Assembly (NCBI GenBank): GCA_021904315.1
Contig: CM038919.1
Span: forward strand, 17,415,666-17,479,665
From: Sphagnum magellanicum
Lineage: Eukaryota; Streptophyta; Sphagnopsida; Sphagnales; Sphagnaceae
Direction: 5' to 3'
DNA length: 64,000 nt
This document shows, piece after piece, positions 1 to 11,924 of this stretch. The notes under the pieces are model-generated. The model was given only the letters and a program-made list of their open reading frames with translations, was not told where the DNA came from and made no database searches. Numbering within the stretch: the stretch's first letter is position 1; every line of letters begins with the position of its first letter. A program made the position numbers and the translations under genes.

Positions 1-335
1 TTTGTTGGCCTTGCCTACCAATGCCACCCTTGGATATTGTGTTTAGATTCATTATAGAGTATAGTAGGTTAAGGGATTTCGGCCCCTAGGTAGTAGGTCT
101 ATTTTTATATGAGGATTTTTGAAAGATGATATTTTGTCTTGTGTTGAAACTTGAGATTAGTTATAGAGTTATGCTATCTTGAAGGATTTTGGTTTCTTTT
201 AAAGGATTTTTTTTAGATGGCTATATTTTTGCATGGTGATATATTTGAATTTCCATAATTTTTCTTTTGCTTTAAGATACTTTTTAATGTAAACGACAAG
301 GCCACAAGTGTGACACACCCCTTGTTGGTTTTTTG
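1..335 (+). repeat. Dispersed repeat R1, copy 1 (cut by window start)
   Basis: This segment matches the reverse complement of 21,540-21,886 over nearly its whole length, with roughly 80-85% identity by eye and small indels. Shared landmarks are TTGGCCTTGCCTACCAA at the left and GTGTGACACACCCCTTGTT at the right. Similarity stops just after the GTGTGACACACCCC block. The left edge lies outside the window, so the family (LTR, terminal inverted repeat or other) cannot be settled. Confidence 0.75.
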
Positions 336-1017
336 AAGATTAACTGACAACTTGTTGTTGGCAATACCCCTAATAAGTCAAGCCTATTGACAGAGAACAC
401 AACAAGAAACTTTCACATGCTCACTATTGGATTTGAACCTGAGACCTTTGTGGTACCAAACAGTGAAAGTACATTTGAGTCATCCACATATTTGCAAAGG
501 GATGGGACTTTCAAAAGTTGGAATTCATCCATTGCAAAAGAGCAGGTATGGACTGATTGATGATGGCCAGCAATTTAACTCAATTTTTTGCACAATTACT
601 GACATGGGCCTAAGTGAGAAGACAAAACCCCTATTGAATATTTTTTTGTAATCAACAATTGGGTACCAATTATTTCCAATGAGAGTTAACTCCACCCATG
701 AGTCATGACTATTGCTTATGGACATTATTGGTCATTTGCTCTTGCACCCATGTGGGCTAAGCCTATTATTGTTACTAGCTTCTTGCATATATTGTTGCCT
801 TCCTTCCTTCATGTACAACATGTTGGAATGAGGCCTGAAACATTCTTGAAACTCTCTCTCTCTCTGTCTGTTTTTTAAAAGAAGAAATGAAGGAATCAAA
901 CCATATACTAGGCTACTACTACTCCATGAAATGACTACTACTAGGGACTGGAGAACATAGTTTTGTTGATCACTCATTAATGTGCTTGGCCACAATAGCC
1001 ATAGCAGCTAGCTTGCT
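336..1017. other. Intergenic, no gene recognised
   Basis: Short frames only, with no recognisable protein. At about 430-450 the complement reads GGTTCAAATCC, close to a Pol III B box, but no convincing A box lies upstream of it, so no tRNA or SINE is called. A short CT run lies near 853-866. Confidence 0.5.
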
Positions 1018-1418
1018 GTCCCTCCCTCCCCCCCCCAATAGCTATAGCAAAGGGAGGCACCCTTCCACAACACTTATGAGATTTTTTTCTTTTATTTTTT
1101 AATTTTTTAATGACCATATATGGAAGGAGGTGAAATGAAGGTGGTTTTCACTCCATGTTCATGAGGTTCTATTTTTATTTTTTTTGAATTTTAAAGACCT
1201 TATGGGAGGAGGTGAAATGAAGGTGGTTTTCACTCCATGTTCATGAGGTTTTTTTTTTTTTTTTTTTTTTTGATTTTTTAAAGACCTTATGGGAGGTGAA
1301 CTGAAGGTGGTTTTGATGGATGTGTCCCCGGGTGAAAAAGAAATATCCACCAAAAAACACAAAAAAAGTCCCATGGGTGTTGTGGAAGGGTGCCTCTTTG
1401 GCTATTTGGGGGAGGGAC
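1018..1418. mobile_element. Inverted-repeat element (MITE-like) with internal tandem repeats
   Basis: The left arm (about 1,018-1,078) and right arm (about 1,371-1,418) are reverse complements apart from small gaps. Both contain GGCACCCTTCCACAACAC and end in GTCCCTCCC. Between the arms, a unit of roughly 80 bp carrying GAAGGTGGTTTTCACTCC is repeated two to three times. No coding capacity is seen. I cannot identify a convincing target-site duplication, so the superfamily is open. Confidence 0.65.
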
Positions 1419-2039
1419 ATGGTATGGTAGGTGGTGTGTTAATGAGGAATCACTCTAAATGTTGACTATCTATCTATGAAGCAAGGTAGTTTGTTTTGTT
1501 TTGTCACATTGAGATCTCTTGAAGCACGACCCTTCATGCCATACTCTTGGGTATTTTTGGAAAGCTCTCAATTGAGCATGGGTGCACTGACTTGGTTTGA
1601 GACTGTGTGGAGCTACATGTGAAAGCTATTAATTATTCAATCATTTTCTGAATTGAAAATTAAATAAAATCAAAACTGAAAACCGCATTGGAATTTGGGG
1701 GCTTTCCGGGTGTTGTTGAATTGAAAGCCCTCGGTGAGTCAGATTTAATAGAGTTTATTTCACAATTTTCAGAGCTAAGGTGTGGAAGATATGAGTTCTT
1801 TTAGTAGATTTTATTGCTGGAAATTTTCTTTAAATTTCAAATTTTGGGTTTGGAAGGAAAAATCAATTGAGCTCTCAATGTGTTCACACTTGGGCCAACG
1901 GCGTAGGATACACTAGTTTGAATAAATAAGGGGAGGTGGCAAAATGGGCATCCATGAAATGTGATCAGAATTTGTAATGGGTAAATTTACTAGAGAACAA
2001 TTCTACTTGTGTGGAAATATAAGTGATATGCTATTTTCA
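1419..2039. other. Intergenic, no gene recognised
   Basis: AT-rich sequence without a coherent reading frame. It may include the worn 5' part of the neighbouring Harbinger element, but I could not define that edge. Confidence 0.4.
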
Positions 2040-4720
2040 ACTTTTATGTTACAACCAATACTTGGGGTCCATTGTTGCAAGTATTGCTGGTTGGAAGCAC
2101 CACGAATACTTGGCTTATCTTCAGTCTTTCAGTCTTGAAATGCATAGCTACACTTTGCATGTCTGCATGCAAAACAATGGCTAATGCAATCAAAGAATAT
2201 TGGTGGCATGCCAAGAGTATCATGATCAAATGCATGAAACAATATGTGCATATTGTAATTGAAAATTTTCAGCCAATGTACCTTTGAAAACACATGAGAG
2301 CAAACACATAGAAACAACCCAAGATGAATGTAAAGAAGGTCTTTTCAAGCATGTTTACAAGCTTTGATACAAGTGGAAGAATTGCTCAATTGGATGGTAA
2401 TGGAACTTTCATAACAAGGATGGTGAAAGGCCCAAGGTGTATTCGCAATTGACTTACCATAACAAGAACCATGACCTAGTCCTATCTTGTGTCTTCAAGC
2501 CAAATGAACATTTTGAAATGTTAAACAATGAAGGGTTGATGTACATGTTTACTCCTTCAACCAATAATTGCAAAAATGGTTGACAAAAAATAATTAAATA
2601 AAATTTGAATGTCTTGTTGAAGTATAGACCAATAAAGAATGAAGACTTAAATGAAACATTTTTAAAATGGCAATTTCTCATTTGGAGTTTCAAAGTTTTA
2701 TTAAAAACTTCAAATAATTTCATTTTTTTATATCCACATCTCCCTTATTTCCTTCCAAACTTTTGGAATGTCACCTTTTTTTAAATAAAAAAAATATCCT
2801 TATTAACACAACCTTTTTGATGAAAAAAATCAAAATTTTAGCATCAGTTCCACAAAATTTGATGTTTTATAGTACTAAAATTTTCTATGAATCTTGAACA
2901 AAATGGTCACTCATGCAAGCCACTATTTCCTACATAGAACAAGCCATTCATTCTCCATAAACCCCTTGAATATCTTGTATGACTATGTCGCAAGACTAGG
3001 CCAAGACACTTGCTAACTATTAGGCAGCATGAAGGGAGCCTTGACTCTTCCAAATGTAGAGTTAATCTTTTCATATCAAAAGTGATTAATTCATAATTGA
3101 CTCTAAAATCATGGAGGGTGCATTTACAAATGGGGTACACAAAGGGATTATCCAACCTCAAAATCATATTGAATGTCAACTTGGATTGATTGTTACAATT
3201 AGTATATATGTTATATTAGTTTTAGTTTATGCCATTAAATAGGAGTGAATATTAAGATCATTATGGTAAAAAATAATCATAATTTTTCCTAATGTGTTTA
3301 TCATAATGTGTTTTTTTAACAATGTTGTCCTAAAACACCTTAAGAATCATGTTTCATTTCTTAGTAAATTTATCAAAAAAAATTCAATAGGAGTATCAAT
3401 ATTTGTTTAAGTTTCATATTTTAACTACAAATAAACCAAAGTATGTTCTATGCATTTTTAGGTGTTCAAGTGAAAATATTAATGTGCAAGACCTATCACC
3501 CATGGTTGCAAACATGTTGAATGGAGTAGCTAGTGATTTAAGGTTTGAAATGAATGGCAATATTTACCTTTGATACTATCTCTTGGTGGATGGTATTTAT
3601 TTTTTGTGGTTTTTCTTTGTGTAAACCATACATGAATCACAAGATGAAAAGAATAGCAAAGATGCAAGAAATTGCACAAAAAGATATAGAGAAATGTTTT
3701 GGTGTATTACATTCCAAATTTAATATCATTCAAAACCCATGCAAATTGTGGCATGATGTGTTAAATGATTCTACATAATATGATTATTGAATATGAGTAG
3801 TAGTAAAATTTGCAACCATTAATTGATGGAACAAATGTAAGGCACTTGAGAAGAGGTTTGATGTTCCAAACATATATGGAAGGTACACAAGAATGAGAAA
3901 ATTCACTAGCTCATTACAATTTGACAACCTATTTGGTGGAACATTTGTGAGCACAAAAGGGCTTGAACATTGTCTGAAATAAAATGGTTGTAAATTATTG
4001 AAATTTCCTATATGGGTTTTTCAAGATTGCTTGCATTGTTTCAATTTCGTATAATTTGTTTGTGTATGCATGCTTACATTGTATAATTGTGCCACAAGTG
4101 CTTTGGAGTTTATTGATGTTGCACACAGAGGGTTGTAGGATGTGTGAAAGTTTTGTAGTTTGTGAACAAATGTTGAGAGGTCAAGAAGTTTGGAGGTTGC
4201 ATGATGGAATTTGTAGATGAATGATAAAGAAGGTTTGCAAATGGTTTTGGCACGAGGGGTTGGGAAGGTGTTTGGAATGTTTGCCATCATAGTTGTCATC
4301 CCAAGAAGGGAGTTGGTGGTACTTCAAATGGTCATCATCATCATTTTGCGATTAACTAAAATAGGGGTCTACAATAACCATTGTCTTCTTCAAGTTTGGA
4401 GCTTTTTTTTCTTTTGATGAGAAGCAATCATGGGTGGTTTGCCATCACCATTGTCATTTGAAGCTCCAAGCGTTTGCATCATGATTTCTTCTTGCAAATT
4501 TCCCATGACAAAAGACTTTGCACCCAACTATTGCCAAGCTTCATTGGGCAGCTATGGAATCCTACATTGTGCACCAAGTTGTAGGGTTCGGTTGGAAATT
4601 TTGATAGGGCTTTGCAAAAAAATGCAATTTTTCATCATTGGTGGGGTCATGTTTTGGGAACAACCATTTTCAATAAATTGGATTTACCATTGCAAAGGCA
4701 TTTGGAGTATGTTGATTTAA
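2040..4720 (+). mobile_element. PIF/Harbinger DNA transposon remnant, copy 1
   Basis: Three coding remnants in the right order resemble a Harbinger nuclease-type transposase. About 2,100-2,290 gives a stretch ending in IIKCMKQYV-like residues, as in the N-terminal helical region. About 2,350-2,440 carries a WKNC followed by FHNKDGERP, as at the start of the DDE core. About 3,470-3,780 carries LSPMVANMLNGVASDL, then KPYMN and KDIEKCFGVL, where the final catalytic Glu is still present. The frame is interrupted by stops and frame changes and by about 1 kb of unrelated DNA at 2,450-3,430. The 4,420-4,715 tail is shared with the second copy at 15.3-16.9 kb. It is dead as a source of transposase. 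Terminal inverted repeats were not identified. Confidence 0.7.
2450..3430. other. DNA interrupting the Harbinger copy 1 transposase
   Basis: Sequence on either side belongs to consecutive parts of the same transposase domain, while this stretch does not and is absent from the second copy (which has its own internal deletion here). It has no recognised coding content; frames of about 90 residues on the minus strand resemble nothing I know. It could be a later insertion or an intron-like or non-conserved part of the original element. Confidence 0.4.
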
Positions 4721-5320
4721 GAACATTCCACAAGGTAATTATGTCCTTCCATAAGGTATAAGAAATTTAAGAATTAAATTCAAATTGATGAAGAATCTAT
4801 CAAGCTTGATCATATAATATAGTTCAATATTTTACATTGACCAAGTCATGCTAATTGTTACCTCATACCACAACCCCAAATTTTGGAAGGTCATGGAATG
4901 AAATAGTCAAGAAACACCATGTGATTACTAGTTGGAAAACGATATTTCATAAGAATTGGACAATTACGTTGATCCCATTGTGAAAATTAAAGAATGATCA
5001 TCTCCAAAATGCAAGTAGCATCCTTTAAATAAAGAAATAGAGTCAATAAATGACCTTTCATTTTGCAAATTAAGTGCATTTTTTTCCATAACCATGTATA
5101 GTGATTTTTTTCATTTAATGTTAGGTGATAAAATGATTGGGATGTTCATGACTAAATTGGCAAACATTAAATAAGAACAATGAATTGAATGTGACATTAG
5201 GCTTGATGCAAATGAAAGGCAATGCCTATCATGAAATTTTTATTTTTATTTTTTTCCATTGTATGCAAATTGTAATCAAAGTTTTAATAATTTTCTTTGC
5301 ACCATCATGTCAAGAAATAA
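4721..5320. other. Intergenic, no gene recognised
   Basis: AT-rich DNA. It may still belong to the 3' part of the Harbinger element, but no protein similarity is visible. Confidence 0.35.
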
Positions 5321-5321
5321 T

Positions 5322-5390
5322 TGTGGTATAACATGGTTAGAATTGCCCCTTCAACCCAAAGGTGCAAGATTCAATTCTTTTTTTGAACTT
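5322..5390 (+). repeat. Possible tRNA-derived SINE head
   Basis: The stretch contains TGGTATAACATGG, close to a Pol III A box, then CCCCTTCAACCCAAAGGTGC resembling an anticodon arm, then GATTCAATTC at B-box position. The order and spacing fit a degraded tRNA-related SINE head. No tail or target-site duplication could be defined. It is not an intact tRNA gene. Confidence 0.35.
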
Positions 5391-5439
5391 CTCATTTTTG
5401 TCCACAAATAATGGTTGTATAAAAAAAAAGTATTCCTTG

Positions 5440-5760
5440 GGCAACTTGCTTGGGCAGAAGGGGAGTTAACCAAATTCCCCAAGTTCCTTGGGGAGAACAA
5501 GATTTGCAACTACCCTTTAAGGGCAAATGGGCCCAAGTTCCTTAAAAACATTTGGTTGTTTGGGAAATATGGGCCCAAAACATGGTTTTTCAAGGCAAAT
5601 GGGCTTAAGTTCATTGAGAAACATGGTTCCTCGAAGGCAAATGGGCCTACGTTCCCCATGGAAACATGGTTTCTTGAGGAATTTTGCATGTTTTCTTGGG
5701 GAATTCTAACCCATTTGCCATGGGGAACGATGTTTCCTTAGGGCAAGTTCTTTAGGGCAA
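5440..5760 (+). repeat. Degenerate tandem repeat
   Basis: GCAAATGGGC followed by an AAGTTC-like block and AAACATGGTTTC-like block recurs several times with variable spacing. The 108-residue open frame here is a by-product of the repeat and is not called as a gene. Confidence 0.6.
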
Positions 5761-5824
5761 CCATGTATCCTTTTTCATTTTCATTTGTTTGTGGAAGAAA
5801 ATGAGCACTCCAACAAAAGGTGTC

Positions 5825-6000
5825 CTTGTACACCAAATGATTTCACTGAATTTTGACTGAATTCACTGGTTGTAGTGAATGGGGACTAGTGAAGAAACAT
5901 TGAATTCATTACTCTAGTGAATGGGGACCAGTGAAGAAGCAATGAATTCATTAGTCTAGTGAATGGGGACTAGTGAACTGCACCCACATTTTGTAGTAAT
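5825..6000 (+). repeat. Dispersed repeat R2 with short tandem units
   Basis: AGTGAATGGGGACTAGTGAA occurs about three times in near-tandem form. Related sequence is found at 47,735-47,860, where both loci share a TGAATTCA(C/A)T-type core, an ACTAGT(G/A)A block and end near CCCACATTT..TTGTAATA-like sequence. It is probably a small non-autonomous element. Confidence 0.5.
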
Positions 6001-7000
6001 GGAGAAGTTGGAAAAAAAAACTTATAAGGTTGTGTTACATGGGGTCTCTTTCCATTAGGTTGCAGTGATCACAATTACTCACAGTAGTATGCTGTGTTAA
6101 ATAACAAGCCATGATGAAAAGCCACCGTAATGGAGCTTTGTTTCTTGTTGTATGGACAAGCACTTTCCATCTGAGAGCTCCAACTGAGCTGGAAACTGAG
6201 GTAATTAATGTTAGAAATGTTGCAAATATTTCATCTGTTGAGAACTCTAGAGAGAATTTAAGAGGAACAAATGTTCTCATTTTTTCAAAGAATGAGAGAT
6301 ATGAACACACCATGTAGCAATGTTTTGTCACACAACTTTGCGTTTGGTCAATGCTTGACTTGTAGGGCTCTGGAATGATCGTCATCACATCTAGTTGGAA
6401 CTGATATAGTGAAGAAGTACGGATGTGCAAAATCTGTGATCCGAGTGGCCTCGTGGAAAGAGAACCTAAAATTCACTCTCCTCAACAAATGACACAATAA
6501 GGTGCTAACCAGGAACCTGCCTAGTTTCAAGCTCCAAGTAGAATATACCAAAGTAAAGTATGCAAGTAAAGTACGGCGAGATCAGATCAATTCAGATAAG
6601 AAATCATTAGGTTGGAATCCACATCCATAAAATGAGCCCAAGCTAAATACAGCACTGCCCCTTTTGAATATAATAACCTTGTAACCAACAATCAGGATTG
6701 AGTTGGGATTTAATAAGGTAAGGTGAAATTGAGATCGGACGGAATTTAACCCTTCTCAAAGAGGGTAGTAAGGAAAAAAAAAAAAAAATTAAATTTTTTT
6801 TTTAATTTTTTAGGTGGCCCATCACAATGGTTGGCCCATGTGGTGAAGTTCAATTGATTTCTCACTCTATCCAGTTTGACGTATTTATGGGTGAAAATTA
6901 ACAACTTAACTTGCCCAATTTTTTGGATTTGGTATAAATTTGGTAGAGGCCCACATACAGGGTGTGGGTGGACCGAGGTCACTTCTATGATTTTATATAA
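6001..7000. other. Intergenic, no gene recognised
   Basis: The 131-residue minus-strand frame at 6,035-6,430 shows no domain I recognise and overlaps other frames. An A/T homopolymer tract lies at 6,774-6,812. Confidence 0.4.
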
Positions 7001-7004
7001 ATGG

Positions 7005-7070
7005 GTATAAGAATGGGGCTCACAAGGAGGACTCGGGTTTGACTCTTGTGGCCCTCTGAGAGATGGATGG
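7005..7070 (+). repeat. Possible second tRNA-like (SINE) fragment
   Basis: GGGTATAAGAATGGGG followed at tRNA-like spacing by CGGGTTTGACTCTTGTGG resembles degraded A and B boxes. It is only a partial match and is reported with low confidence. Confidence 0.25.
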
Positions 7071-7119
7071 ATAATTTTTTTTTAAAAAAAATTTAAATTG
7101 CTGAAAGTTATGGTCCCTT

Positions 7120-7480
7120 GTCTGGCCTGAGTGGGATTTGCCAACCAAGCCCTGCTCGATAAAGGGAACACAACATTTTGGTCGCTCGTCAGAGGAAACG
7201 AAATGGTCCTCCACGAACCAGCACACACCAGCACGGCCATGCACGCAGACAGGATGGATGGTGTGTGGACAGGAAACAGGTCCTAAAACTTTTTCATTGT
7301 ACTCATGTGCCATATCTAACCACAGTGGTTGGTTAGCTATGTACTAAGACTCCACATGCATCTACCTACTTATTAACCATCAAGTCTCTTGCTTGCTTAC
7401 TTACTTATAACCTGCATGGTAACCATTTTCCTCCATTTTCCTTTCCCTTATTTCTTACCTATGATACTAATTACCAGCTT
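7120..7480. repeat. Dispersed repeat R3, copy 1
   Basis: Shares a sequence order with 10,140-10,380 and 48,280-48,560: CCAGCA-rich stretch, AGGATGGATG, ACAGGAAA, TTTTCATTG, then GGTTAGCTA/TGTACTA, then CTACCTAC and CTTACTTAC-like tracts. Copies differ greatly by indel. It is likely an old non-autonomous mobile family; terminal structure was not resolved here. Confidence 0.5.
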
Positions 7481-7494
7481 ACTTAAGGTGCGTT

Positions 7495-7699
7495 CACACT
7501 AGATGTTAAGTCAGTGTTCAATAAAAGTCGAGGTGACATCCTAGGTGGCATGCGATGTTAAATAGGTGATAACTTAATGTTAAGTGAATGTTAGCTTAAC
7601 ATAAAATCTTCATGGTAAGTAAGTTTAAGTCCTAAATGACTAGCATGATGCTAAGGGACTCAACACTAAAGTCCCTTACACCAAGTGTAAATGTACCTT
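7495..7699. mobile_element. Small inverted-repeat element (MITE)
   Basis: The 205 bp segment begins AAGGTGCGTTCACACTAG and ends with the imperfect complement, whose reverse reads AAGGTACATTTACACTTG. Terminal inverted repeats are about 26 bp. Flanking bases are T/A-rich and the target-site duplication is ambiguous. No coding capacity. Confidence 0.65.
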
Positions 7700-8016
7700 T
7701 TACATAGGTAGACAACACCAACTGTAATTGAGTGCTTATTGGCAAATGTGCTAGTTCTTTGGTTTGGTTTTAAGAATGCAAAGGACTGATTTTGGATGTG
7801 AAACAATTTGATGTTTTGTTAACAAATTATTTGTTGAATACTTTAGTTCAACAAACACATGAAATTTATGCACTTTTGAGCTACAAGCCACAACTCTCAG
7901 GTTTCAATGTCCCCTAACACAAAGCACTAAGTGGTTCCTTCATGGACAACTTGGTTTGTTTTGTCTCTTGACATCACACAAATATTGCTCAGAAGTAATA
8001 AATCTTTTATTCTAAA
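7700..8016. other. Intergenic, no gene recognised
   Basis: No coherent frame, repeat or RNA gene seen. Confidence 0.4.
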
Positions 8017-8019
8017 TAA

Positions 8020-8344
8020 GGGTGACTTTAGACAAGGGTCCAAGGTCCAGGGACCAATGAATTCGAGCAATCTTATTGGTCAAAAGCTTTAAATTGGTCC
8101 CAAGGCCTTTAGATGAGGGTCCAAGACCAAAAAGTGGCCAATTGAGGCTAAACCTACATGGCACCTGTTTTGGAGGGAAAATCAATTGGTTTGGACCAAA
8201 AGACAGTGCTCAAAGGAGAGCTCCTGATTTGAAGAACCAAGAATCAGGCTAGGGACCAAGGTACAGTCCAACTCAAGGATTCAATTTGTTTCAAATCAGT
8301 CCAAATTGGCTCCTAGCAGATTGGACCCTTGTCTAAAGTGGGCC
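8020..8344. mobile_element. Tourist-like MITE (PIF/Harbinger type)
   Basis: The 325 bp element has terminal inverted repeats sharing CTTTAGACAAGGGTCCA, with ends GGG at left and GGCC at right. It is flanked on both sides by TAA (8,017-8,019 and 8,345-8,347). A three-base TWA duplication is the family signature of PIF/Harbinger and Tourist MITEs. The interior is non-coding. The nearby decayed Harbinger copies could be relatives of its source, although their own ends were not found. Confidence 0.8.
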
Positions 8345-8347
8345 TAA

Positions 8348-9300
8348 GTCAGCTAGCAACACTCTAGGAGTCAGTGGACTGGGCCAACCCGCTGCAAAAT
8401 AATCAGCTGCAAATTATAATTTGGATGAAGTTTAGATCAATGTTTTTTTTTTCCTGATTTTGTAATGCATACAAACTCACTACCACCTGGAAGAAAATTT
8501 AGCCGAATTTGACAAAACTAAATATAATTTTTTTTCAAAACCAAAATCTTCCAGAATCTTCTAATTTCTTGACAGCTAGAACCTATTGTGAAAATACAGT
8601 GACTTGGATTTTGATCTTACAATATGGTGAATTTATTTTTTTTTTGTGATTTTTTTTCATTTGAGTATCAATGGAAATCATATATTTCAGCTTGACAAAA
8701 GAATAAAATCACCCCAAAAAAATCTGATTATGGCTCAAATAATGTGAAATTGAATTTTGGTCTCTAGATATCCATTAATTGATCGTTTTGGACGGAATTT
8801 TGATCGCTATCCAAAAGGATCAATTAATGAATTTAGTTGGCTTTGATTGGCCAGCACAATGATTATTGACCCATGTGATGGCATTTAACTAATCCTCACA
8901 TTAACACTTATTTAGTGTTTCATTTTCATTTTCATTTTCATAAAAGTGTTGACAGGAAAAAATAACTTAGAGACAGTAGTTTGGATATATCACTAGACAT
9001 TCATAAAGGCTCACATATTACAGAGTGTGAGTGCGCGAATCTACGCAACTCAACAACATATGGCAGAACATGGTTTTTGTATTCATTAGCAACTGATTAT
9101 CACTCTTATAAATTTACAGTAGGTGCTTCACCCATATATTTTTTTGGTGATGTGCAACTAATGCCTGACTTGGATATGGAGGAGATCTATCACATAAATC
9201 TAGAGTTACGCACTCTGAGCTATGGAATTCAGTGTGTATGTATGTGGGTAAAGATTGGTAACACAGATTGATAATGATAATAATTCAGTATCATCATAGG
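8348..9300. other. Intergenic, no gene recognised
   Basis: A 96-residue frame at 8,981-9,271 has no recognised domain and no support from neighbours. TTTTCATTTTCATTTTCATAA at about 8,920-8,941 is a small simple repeat. Confidence 0.4.
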
Positions 9301-9304
9301 CTGT

Positions 9305-9712
9305 CACACGACATTAGTTGCAGAACATCAGAGGTTATGGCGACATTAGTTGCAGAACATCAGAGGCTACACAACATTAGTTGTAGAACATCAGAAGCCA
9401 CATGACATTGATTGCAGAACATCAGAGGCTACACAACATTAGTTGTAGAACATCAGAAGCCACATGACATTGATTGCAGAACATCAGAGGCTATGGCGAC
9501 ATTAGTTGCGGAACATCAGAGGCTACATGACATTAGTTGCTGAACATCAGAGGCTACATGACATTAGTTGCAGAACATCAGAGGCTACATGACATTAGTT
9601 GCAGAACATCAGAGGCAACACTACATTAGTTGCAGAACATCAGAGGCTACATGACATTAGTTGCAGAACATCAGAGGCTACATGACATTGGTTGCAGAAC
9701 TTCAGAGGTGAC
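9305..9712 (+). repeat. 31 bp minisatellite, about 13 copies
   Basis: The unit contains ACATTAGTTGCAGAACATCAG plus a GAGGCTACATG-type linker. Most copies differ at one to four positions. Two consecutive pairs alternate between a TTGTAG/AAGCCAC form and a TTGCAG/GAGGCT form, indicating that a two-unit block was duplicated. No unique spacers lie between units, so it is not a CRISPR array. Confidence 0.9.
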
Positions 9713-9715
9713 ACT

Positions 9716-10060
9716 CTTTAGGCTACATAGAACCCACGCCAATTTAAATGTTTTTTTTTTTTTGCCTGCAAATTGCACCAAGTTCCACTTTTCTCTGTCT
9801 TAGAGAGAATTTATACATGCGTGTGTAGTTACTACTAACGGCTTTGACAGATGAAAAATTCCTTTTCCAGTAGGTAACGTCAGTTAATCATGGCTCAATG
9901 GATGGATGGATGGATGGATGGAATCCAATGACTGCACAGAATCCGGACCAGTAACCCAAGTTGAGTCAGGTGCCCCGGGGGCTCGAGTTGAGGAGGACTC
10001 GAGCATAAAATAATGAACACTGGTGGAAATCACAACTGAAATTCATATATACCGATGTGA
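9716..10060. other. Intergenic with GGAT simple repeat
   Basis: Contains (ATGG)n at about 9,898-9,922 and no coherent frame. Confidence 0.5.
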
Positions 10061-10097
10061 GGGTTCAGTCTTTTCCCTAGAATACAAATAACTGACA

Positions 10098-10490
10098 CAC
10101 CCCCCCCCCCCCCCCGCCCCCCTCCCCTCCCCTCCCCTCCCCTCCCGGGCTTTGTGAACCAGCACTCATCACTGACCAGGGCACCAGCAGGATGGATGAT
10201 GTGCGAACAGGAAATTACTTTTTCATTGTTTTATTGTCACGTAGCTAACCACTGTGGTTAGCCATGTACTAACCATGCACAATATGTACCTACCTACCTA
10301 GTAGCCACCAAGGGCCTTCCTTATTTGCCTACTTGCAAATAAGTTACTCACTTACCTAGATGGTTATCTAGGTAGTGTGAGGTCAAAGTAAGAGGGTTTA
10401 AAGGTTCATCCACAACTGACTCATACGTAGTTTCAATTGGATGGTGGGAATGGACCATCCATTGGTTCAGAACGGACTTCCAATGGAAAA

Positions 10491-10531
<41 letters not shown>

Positions 10532-10560
10532 CGTTCAGAAAACAGGTTCATCCAACCCAA
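10098..10560. repeat. Dispersed repeat R3, copy 2, with C tract and (AT)n
   Basis: Starts with a C-rich tract including a run of about 18 Cs and then (CCCCT)n. The body matches the repeat at 7,120-7,480 and 48,280-48,680 (AGGATGGATGATGTG, TTTTCATTG, GGTTAGCCATGTACTAAC, then a GGTTCATCCACAACTGACTC block shared with 48,643-48,662). An (AT)n run lies at 10,493-10,527. Confidence 0.55.
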
Positions 10561-11920
10561 AGATTCCATGTTGGAAAAATGTATATATGTATTCCTGAAC
10601 TTTCCCAAAAAATTCTCTAATTGCCCTTTCACAGAAACTCTCATAAAATAATTTATTTTTTTGGAAATTTTCAACATTTCTCGAAATGGTGTGTAATTTA
10701 GTTAAAAAACTGCCAAGTGTGTACTACCGCACTTAGTCCTTGTTGAAATCAGTGTTGGGTGAGCATCCAAATGGTGTAACATACAAGCTATTATTGTATT
10801 GAATCTTTGAAGGTAAAAAAAAAACATTCATACAACAAGCATGGTACTAGTATTGGGGGAGCCCCTTTTTTTTTTTTTTCCTCAAAATTTCATATCAGCC
10901 TCTTACTACTCTTTGATCCTTTTAAAAACTTTCATATCATGCTTGGTATTAAGGTTCAAGGCTGATTTCTCATTGATATGTGATAAGTAATATATTTACT
11001 TATATAATATCCTTGGTTTTGTTCGCTTGGTGTGGTGTTCGATCGTCCTTTTCATCCATTCGTCTCATCATCCATCGTCATCTATCTCATCATTCATCCT
11101 CTCATTTGGGATAAACAATAAAAAAGATAAAAGTTTCTAAAAAAAACTAAAACATGAACCAAGTTTTAAAAAATCGGGGGACTTCACAATGCCCGAAGGT
11201 CACAGGTACCCACTAGTATATATATATATATATATATATATAACTAGTATTACCTCAAGTCTGTACCAGATAGGTACTGGTATGAAGCTGATATTGCATT
11301 AGGTCAAATACCAGTTTGGTCGGTTTTTCATATCACAACTAGTATGAGTCTACATACTAAGGTTTCAGTCTTATATTGAGCAACCCAACACTGGTTCAAA
11401 CATATATAGAGCACTGGTAATACCAAAGCATAGCTGATAGTTAGTTGTTAATGGTTGCTCATTGCTGCTTATCAGCAACAATGAGCATCAACAACAAAAC
11501 CGACCCCTCCCTGGCAAGAGTGTGTACTTTCAGATTGCGAGAAGAATAACTTTCACCAACAACAATTTCCTCATCATAGATTGATTGGGTGGTAAAGGAT
11601 AAGTGTGTGCGACATTCGTCCTTTAAGAAACACTAATAAAATTTGCATGACAGATTCCGTAGTACATATATTGCATGATGTTGTTGTTGTTGTTCTTCCC
11701 ATTTCCCCTCATTAATTTATTGAACAATCTCCATCTGTTTTTCGCAAAGAAACCCAACAAGTTTTCTTTTCTAAAACTTTGTATATGATGAGAGTTCACA
11801 GAGCATGCCAGACATTTCATTGCCAATACATGCTTACCTCAAATAGGTACGTGCCATTAGGGTACCCAGGGCCCCACCCTAGTAGGAATGCGTATTTTAG
11901 TCTAGGTCAAAAATGGTGAG
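10561..11920. other. Intergenic, simple repeats only
   Basis: Holds a T/A-rich stretch, (TA)n at 11,217-11,243 and a (GTT)n run at about 11,681-11,694. No coding frame recognised. Confidence 0.45.
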
Positions 11921-11924
11921 GAAC

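Noticed and set aside
428-452. tRNA gene or SINE on the minus strand
   Set aside because: Only a B-box-like GGTTCAAATCC; no A box or cloverleaf could be formed.
9305-9712. CRISPR-like array
   Set aside because: Units abut with no unique spacers, and the DNA is nuclear plant sequence.
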